Shown here: piece by piece, positions 59,445 to 64,000 of the stretch | Position numbering within the stretch: the first letter of the stretch is position 1 | Layout: each line of letters begins with the position of its first letter | Assembly: GCA_023101885.1 (NCBI GenBank) | Contig: JALPQD010000044.1 | Coordinates: 9,143,565 to 9,207,564 of the forward strand | Source: Typhlomys cinereus | Taxonomy: Eukaryota > Chordata > Mammalia > Rodentia > Platacanthomyidae | Direction: 5' to 3' | DNA length: 64,000 bases | Translations under genes and position numbers: made by a program | The notes under the pieces: generated by a model | Seen by the model: only the letters and a program-made list of their open reading frames with translations | Told to the model about the DNA's origin: nothing | Database searches by the model: none

Positions 59445-60352
59445 TTTCTTTAAATACATCACTTTTTCCCATCCTCGGCCACTCTGAGGAAGAAGGGAAG
59501 TCACCACCCCTCCATTCTGAGGGCTCCAGGTGTATAAAGCCTGAGACGGTGAGGATGAAGTATAAAAATACTATATACAAAGGGGGAGCAGATATTTGTC
59601 GCTACCGTTGCCTGCAGACACCTCCATTCTGGGCTCCTTTTGCTCTTTTAGTAAAAGCCCCTGGGAATCAGTTGTGTGTAGGACAATTCCTCTAGAACAG
59701 GGGCTCTTTAAAACCAACACAGAAGGGAGGTTGTGATTATCCAGGGGAGGGGAGAGTGGATAGCACCTCACATCCCAGCAGAGTGGGGGTCAGTCCATCA
59801 CCCTGCCGGTGGCCAGCTCAAGGCCAGCCTTTGTTTCTTAGGTCCCATGTAAACATCAACTTTTCCCTTTTCTAGATCCCTGCCTGTCCCCTTCATGCAG
59901 AGCCTCAGTGACCTTAGTTCCTCAATTATTCTTTGCTTCCCTTTGAACTTTCTCATGGAAGACTCCAGCAGAAGAGCGTGTTGGAGGGTGGAGTCCGTCT
60001 ATCCCTTCCAGATCCAGGCAGTTTGCCCTCCAAAGAGTGGTGCCAATGTTCACAGACAAGGTTGGATTCCTTCCCTGGGCAGGGACAAGGTAGATGGAGT
60101 CTGATACCCGGCTAGAGTGGTGGTCTGGATGGGTGAGGCTGTTGGCAGTGGGTGACATGGCAGAAGGCTCTGGGAAGCAGACTGGACCAAGTCTGGCACT
60201 GGTCCTATATTGCCTGTGGTGGTAGTCTCTCCCTGTGCCACACCCTACAAGGGAGGGGGGCTGCCACCACCCAACCGTTGTGTTCATCGCTGCAGAGGAA
60301 CCAGGCGCCAGGGAGGAGAAGGTCTTGTCTGGTGTCTGCTTGGGGACCGCTC

Positions 60353-60797
60353 TCACACCAGCTGGTCCAGCAGGATCCCAATGCTCTGAGAGGTCCTTGT
60401 GGGGGCAGTGATGGGCTTGTTGCACATGGGGCAGACACAGCACACTTCCAGCCACTTCGCCAGGCACTTCCAGTGAAAGGCGTGCTGGCACGGGAGCACA
60501 CTGAGTTCATCCTTCCCCTTGAAGTCTTCCAGACAAAGCTGCAGCTTCTTGGCATCGCCTTTAAGCACCACCTACTTAATAGCCGTATCGCTCACTCTGT
60601 GCCTGGTTCCGGAATTTGCTGATGAAATAGCAGAAGATGAGGCTGAGCATGAAGACAAAGATGCCTGTGCCGAAGATGACCATACAGATGTTGAGGGGAA
60701 GGTCCGGGAAGCTGATGGGTGGCATCGAGCAGGACTTGTTGGTGCTAACCAGCCCCAGGCCACAGAAACACCCGTTACACCACTGGAATGGGTGCAT
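60353..60797 (-). pseudogene. RNF122P: RNF122 pseudogene coding remnant
   Basis: First piece, 60797 to about 60578: N-terminal MHPFQWCNG, a hydrophobic membrane segment (MVIFGTGIFVFMLSLIF) shortened by one Cys, and FRNQAQSERYGY. The frame then shifts. Second piece, about 60571-60353: [12 protein letters not shown] joined directly to [10 protein letters not shown], then the RING residues [14 protein letters not shown] and CPMCN, to a terminal LLDQLV. Length by base count, 445, fits a 468-base parent minus 24 plus 1. The loss of the first zinc-binding Cys would disable the RING even without the frameshift. Confidence 0.9.
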
Positions 60798-61178
60798 CAA
60801 TAAAGTTTCAGTCGGCTTCCTCGAGTGAACGAACATTGAGCAGCGATCTGGCGGGCCGGGTGGGTGCAGCGATCCAGGGACCGCCGGAGAGGATGGTACA
60901 GGGGCCTTTGCTGGAGAAATCTAACTCCCGAAGCAGTATGGGACTGCGTCGAGGCCCGTTTGCAGGGTAACAAAGAAGGAACTGGAGGAAATCAACAAAC
61001 AGAAAGTCTCCCAGAGCAAAGCGTCACCCCGGGAAAGCACGAAAGTGCCCGGGCTTGCCGGAACTGCAGAACAGGGCACGGGTGCCCAGCCTAGAACGCG
61101 ATCTGTAGAACCGAGGAGGAGACCGTCTGGGCTCAGATCCCACAGCGTACAGTAGAGCGCGCTGGGATTCCGAAAACT

Positions 61179-61193
61179 GGAAGCTTCTTTCTT
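61179..61193. other. Target-site duplication of the RNF122 retrocopy, right
   Basis: Exact repeat of 59367-59381. Confidence 0.9.
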
Positions 61194-61794
61194 GATGCAA
61201 ATGTGCTTATATGGTGGGGACAAAGAGGCTATGGATGCTTAGGGGACATAAAAAAGACAATGCTCAAAATAGTACAGAGAACGATGATCCCAGATAGTAC
61301 CAGAATTATCCTTTTATGTGAAAACTTATGGATGCCTGTTCAAGTGACTCTTTCACGCTGTGCGGATGTACATAAAACTGGTAACAGTCAACTTGGAGCA
61401 TGTATGAAGTGATTTACAGGCACTTCCAGGACCCTTGAGCTGCAACTGACCACATAAAGAACATTTTTCATTAATCTTGGTAATATATTTTTGGGTCTAC
61501 ACACTTACCTTTGTATACCTGAACCATTGTTAATGTGAATCATAAACCTTTACATTGTGAATGTTGGTCGCAGTAGGTTTTTTTTTTTCATTTTCTGCTT
61601 CTCCCTTTATCTAAACTCTTCTTTCAGCAAGATCTGTGTTGTGCCTTTTATTAAAAGAACGACTTTTAAGATACCATCTTGGAAATTCTACTTATCTATG
61701 ACCTATTTATAATTTTGAGGTACAAGGAAAGGGCTCTGGAGGTGCCTGGGATAGTCAGAGATAAATAAGAGACTTAAGAATTCGTGGCCTTAAA
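61194..61794. other. Gene-less stretch
   Basis: Nothing recognised. Confidence 0.4.
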
Positions 61795-62125
61795 GGATGC
61801 TGCATCCAGGAACTCACTGTAATGAGACTTGTCCTTACTAGACCTGCATAACAACCAAAATACCAACATCCCCCATAAACTATGAGGAACTGAAGAGAGA
61901 TAAGAACATACAGTGAAAACCTTAGGGGCTAGAACCGGATGAGTAAAGGGAAATACTCAAGGAGGGACAATTTGGTATGTCACAGAGGCCTGAACCCCCA
62001 CAAAAGTAGACAAGCCAGAGGGGATCCTGGGGTCCTTAGAAGCATCCAGGAGAGAGATAGGAGGGAGGGGGATGGAAGGAAGCAGGGATTAGTACTCAAT
62101 ATGCTTATAAAACTAGAAAAAAATG
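61795..62125 (+). mobile_element. Old-lineage L1 3' UTR fragment
   Basis: GCATCCAGGAACTCACTGTAATG and CACAGAGGCCTGAACCCCC match the 3' UTRs at about 4900-5400 (+) and 13795-14220 (-). A purine-rich tract (62035-62090) and A-rich end follow. 5'-truncated. Confidence 0.75.
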
Positions 62126-62614
62126 CATGGCTTTAAACACAAAAAGGAAACAGTTCATGAAGCATATAGAAAAGGCCTGACAGACCAGAGGGGAGGATAG
62201 ATGATGATAACTGAAGAAGATAGCTAAAGCTTCCTTATAGTACTGCTCTTCCTTGCTCATCTCTGTCTCCATAATTACTATGTTGGTAGTTGTTTTGGAG
62301 TCAGCCGTCATAACATCCTGTTTTGATTTCTGATGAGGAACTTGGTAGGAAGTGGGTATTGGAAAAGTCTTCCCACATTCCCCATGAGGAGTCTTTCTCT
62401 GATGTCTCTCTGTATTTGTAGGGCCTTCCACTGGTAGCCTTATTCGACACTTCAATGAAGAAACAGCTTGTGATTTTGAAACTTAAGAAAATGGAGATAC
62501 ACCAATTTCTGTATCTGAACATACCTGTCCTATGTTCTCAATAAGCACTTAGTGATTAGTTTTGAAATTATAGACAAAGAAATAGAGTCAGGTGTGCGGA
62601 TCCATGTGAACCAT
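62126..62614. other. Gene-less stretch with an acceptor-like motif
   Basis: A pyrimidine-rich TTTCTCTGATGTCTCTCTG-TATTTGTAG at about 62392-62420 resembles a splice acceptor. It is followed on the + strand by a 22-codon open frame starting GPSTGSLIRHFNEET. A minus frame (62455-62105) overlaps. No protein family is recognised. Confidence 0.3.
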
Positions 62615-63236
62615 CACTTCCCGACTCCCCTGCTCCCCCCTCCCCTCCCACTCCCTCCCCATCCCCCAGTGTCTCCCCCTCCCATCCGCGGAGCATCCTT
62701 TAATGTGCATGCCAAACTCTCCTCTGGGTCCTCCTCTCCGATGAGGTGCAAGGACCCAGGGGCATTTCCCAGAACCCTTTCCTGTGTTCCCCTTAAGCAT
62801 AGGAACACTAACTACTGTGGCTGTCAATTCCTAGCCTCCAAGGATCCTAGTGCATTTAGTCCATGCTAGATTTTGTGGGGTCAATAATGTGTTGGACATT
62901 GCGCAGTGCATGCAAAGTCCTATTATGATTGCTTTGGCCCTAACTTGTGTGGAGTATCTTGCATATCATTACTCCTCCCATCCTTGTGCTCTTACAATCT
63001 TACCGCCCCTTCTTCCGCACATTTCCCTGAGCTTCAGGATGGGGAGAGATTAGTCTGGCCTAGTTTCAGGTGGTTGATGCAGAGTCTCTGATGTTCTGAA
63101 TTATAGTTTGTTGATTTTTGTTTTGAGTTTTGCTGCTCCTGCAATGCCCTTCGCTCCCTCCTGATGGGTATTGGATGTCACCACCTGGCCAGAGATAAAA
63201 ACCTGTTAAATTAGAGTCTTGTTATAAGAGTATATT

Positions 63237-63497
63237 CAGGGTCTGGAGAGGTGGCTCAGGGATTAAGCCTTGCAGGCAGAAGGTCCTGAGTTTGGATCCT
63301 AGACCCCACGAATAGACGCTGGGCAGAAGCCAGGGCAGCCCACGTTTCTGGTCCTGGTAGGGCGGAGCCTGTGAATCCTGGGGCAGAGTAAAAAAGGAGG
63401 AGGTGGAGGCGGTCCATGGTGGTTCCTGAATTCGTCCGTGGTTTTACACACACACACATACATACACACACGCGCACACACGCATACACGCACAATT
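63237..63497 (+). repeat. Young SINE (subfamily b), host of another SINE
   Basis: The head GTCTGGAGAGGTGGCTCAGGG, a B-box GAGTTTGGATCC, diagnostic CCTAGACCCC and GCAGAGTAAAAAAGG, and a mixed CA run to CACAATTGAATAAATAA are present. Its target duplication is AGTATATT at 63229-63236 and 63825-63832. Its tail is broken by the SINE at 63513-63805, so part of the tail lies at 63806-63824. Confidence 0.88.
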
Positions 63498-63560
63498 GAA
63501 TAAATAATTTTTTTATTATTATTTATTCAACTGTGTGCATATGCGTGTGTATGTGCGTGC

Positions 63561-63607
<47 letters not shown>

Positions 63608-63820
63608 ACCACGGACGAATTCGCGAACCACCATGGACGCCTCCACCTCCTTCCGCCCCGGGATTCACAGGCTCCGCCCTACCAGGACCAGAAGCTCAGG
63701 CCGCCCCCCGCTTCCGCCTGGCGTCTATACGTGGGATCTGGGATCCGAACTCAGGACCTTCCCCTGCAAGGCGGAGGCTTAACCCCTGAGCTACCTCTCC
63801 AGCCCGAATAAATAATTTTT
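63498..63820 (-). repeat. Young SINE (subfamily a) inserted in another SINE's tail, 15-bp duplications
   Basis: GAATAAATAATTTTT is exact at 63498-63512 and 63806-63820. The minus-strand SINE (63513-63805) reads tail first (TTATTATTATTTATTCAAC), a (GT)n run, GCGAACCACCATGG, then the head GAGCTACCTCTCCAGCC. It is subfamily a. With the + strand SINE before it, it forms a tail-to-tail inverted pair. Confidence 0.92.
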
Positions 63821-64000
63821 AAAAAGTATATTGAAAGGTAGATGTAATAAAAGTAGGAGACTGCAGTGAGAGAGGGGTCAATCACCCATTTGGAAAATGG
63901 TACTTTCTATCTGGCAGTCTATATGCCCTCCCCTTCTGGTGAGATCATACTCCATCAGTTGCAAATGATCAGGAAGGAAAGTCTGTGAACTTAACCAGAT
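63821..64000 (-). other. L1 3' UTR continuation to the window edge
   Basis: AAAAGTATATTGAAAGGTAG continues the host L1 3' UTR (compare TAAGAGTATATTCAAAGG at 6485). The element extends past the window. Confidence 0.75.

Larger units (their letters stand above)
59382..61178 (-). pseudogene. RNF122P: Processed pseudogene of RNF122 (RING E3 ubiquitin ligase)
   Basis: RNF122 is a small membrane-anchored RING-type E3 ubiquitin ligase, about 155 residues, with one membrane segment and a C-terminal RING. This copy has no introns, a reversed poly(A) (T-rich run 59382-59412) with an AATAAA signal at 59444-59439, a 3' UTR of about 0.9 kb, and a GC-rich 5' UTR. Its 15-bp target-site duplications make it a clear L1-mediated retrocopy. 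The coding part runs from ATG at 60797 (MHPFQWCNGCFCGLGL) to a stop at 60355-60353. It has the membrane segment and most RING residues. It is dead: a 1-base insertion after SERYGY and a nonsense change just after it, an in-frame 7-codon loss removing the first RING cysteine, and other substitutions. Assignment is by recalled protein likeness; RNF24 is the nearest alternative but fits less well. Confidence 0.9.
62615..64000 (-). mobile_element. L1 3' UTR, younger lineage, hosting two nested SINEs; runs off the window
   Basis: Reverse-complement 3' UTR sequence with the polypurine tract (C-rich 62615-62690), TCTTACAATCTTACCGCCCC, then TAAGAGTATATTCA, interrupted by SINEs at 63237-63824 and resuming at TATATTGAAAGGTAGATG. 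The usual terminal ACTTAATAGGTAGACC and A tail are missing at the left, so the 3' end is truncated or replaced. The right end continues beyond 64000. Confidence 0.85.

Noticed and set aside
59922..60491. 189-codon minus-strand frame
   Set aside because: It overlaps the RNF122 pseudogene coding and 3' UTR in another frame and has no likeness of its own.
60152..60622. 156-codon + strand frame
   Set aside because: It is antisense to the RNF122 retrocopy and has no recognised domain.

Overview
The window is mammalian, almost certainly rodent, nuclear DNA. No intact cellular gene is visible. It holds B1-type (7SL-derived) fragments, B3-like and B2-superfamily tRNA-derived SINEs, a B1-ID composite, a MIR, ancient mammalian L1 fragments and several lineages of a rodent-type LINE-1. 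It lacks the standard young mouse B1/B2 consensus copies. The dominant SINE is a B2-like tRNA head on a distinctive CpG-rich body ending in (CA)n and GTTGAATAAATAATAATAAA. That suggests a non-murid rodent; a jerboa-like (Dipodoidea) source is a guess.

Layout. 0-5.5 kb: an LTR-like mid-repeat and an old + strand L1 with a small L1 piece nested in it. 5.8-10.8 kb: a minus-strand L1 that keeps a CpG-rich 5' UTR of tandem ~228-bp monomers, an ORF1 N-terminus and most of ORF2, but has lost the ORF1 C-terminus and the ORF2 endonuclease region. 11.4-17 kb: dense nesting of L1 3' ends and SINEs, including a SINE that carries a patch of L1 3' UTR. 17-26 kb: mostly old L1 debris and unique AT-rich DNA. 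26-31 kb: L1 3' UTR copies and SINEs. 31.1-33.9 kb: repeat-poor. 34-50 kb: old L1, several 5'-truncated L1 3' UTRs and young SINEs with perfect target-site duplications. 50-59 kb: mostly unique, with a B1-ID composite, a MIR, a young SINE and two X-box-like motifs near 55.3 kb. 59.4-61.2 kb: a processed pseudogene of the RING E3 ligase RNF122. 61.8-64 kb: L1 3' UTRs, one carrying a SINE inside another SINE.

How it works together: the L1s probably supplied the enzymes that mobilised the SINEs and the RNF122 transcript. Seven insertions show direct repeats of 14 to 17 bp (one SINE pair at two mismatches), plus a 15-bp repeat at the RNF122 copy, as expected of target-primed reverse transcription. 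All cellular-type open reading frames are pseudogene pieces, transposon relics or chance frames in microsatellites. I found no new cellular system. The most informative items are the monomeric L1 promoter, a 32-bp L1 3'-end patch at an ORF1/ORF2 deletion junction, the SINE-L1 chimera and the RNF122 retrocopy. All family assignments are from reading and memory; no search was run.
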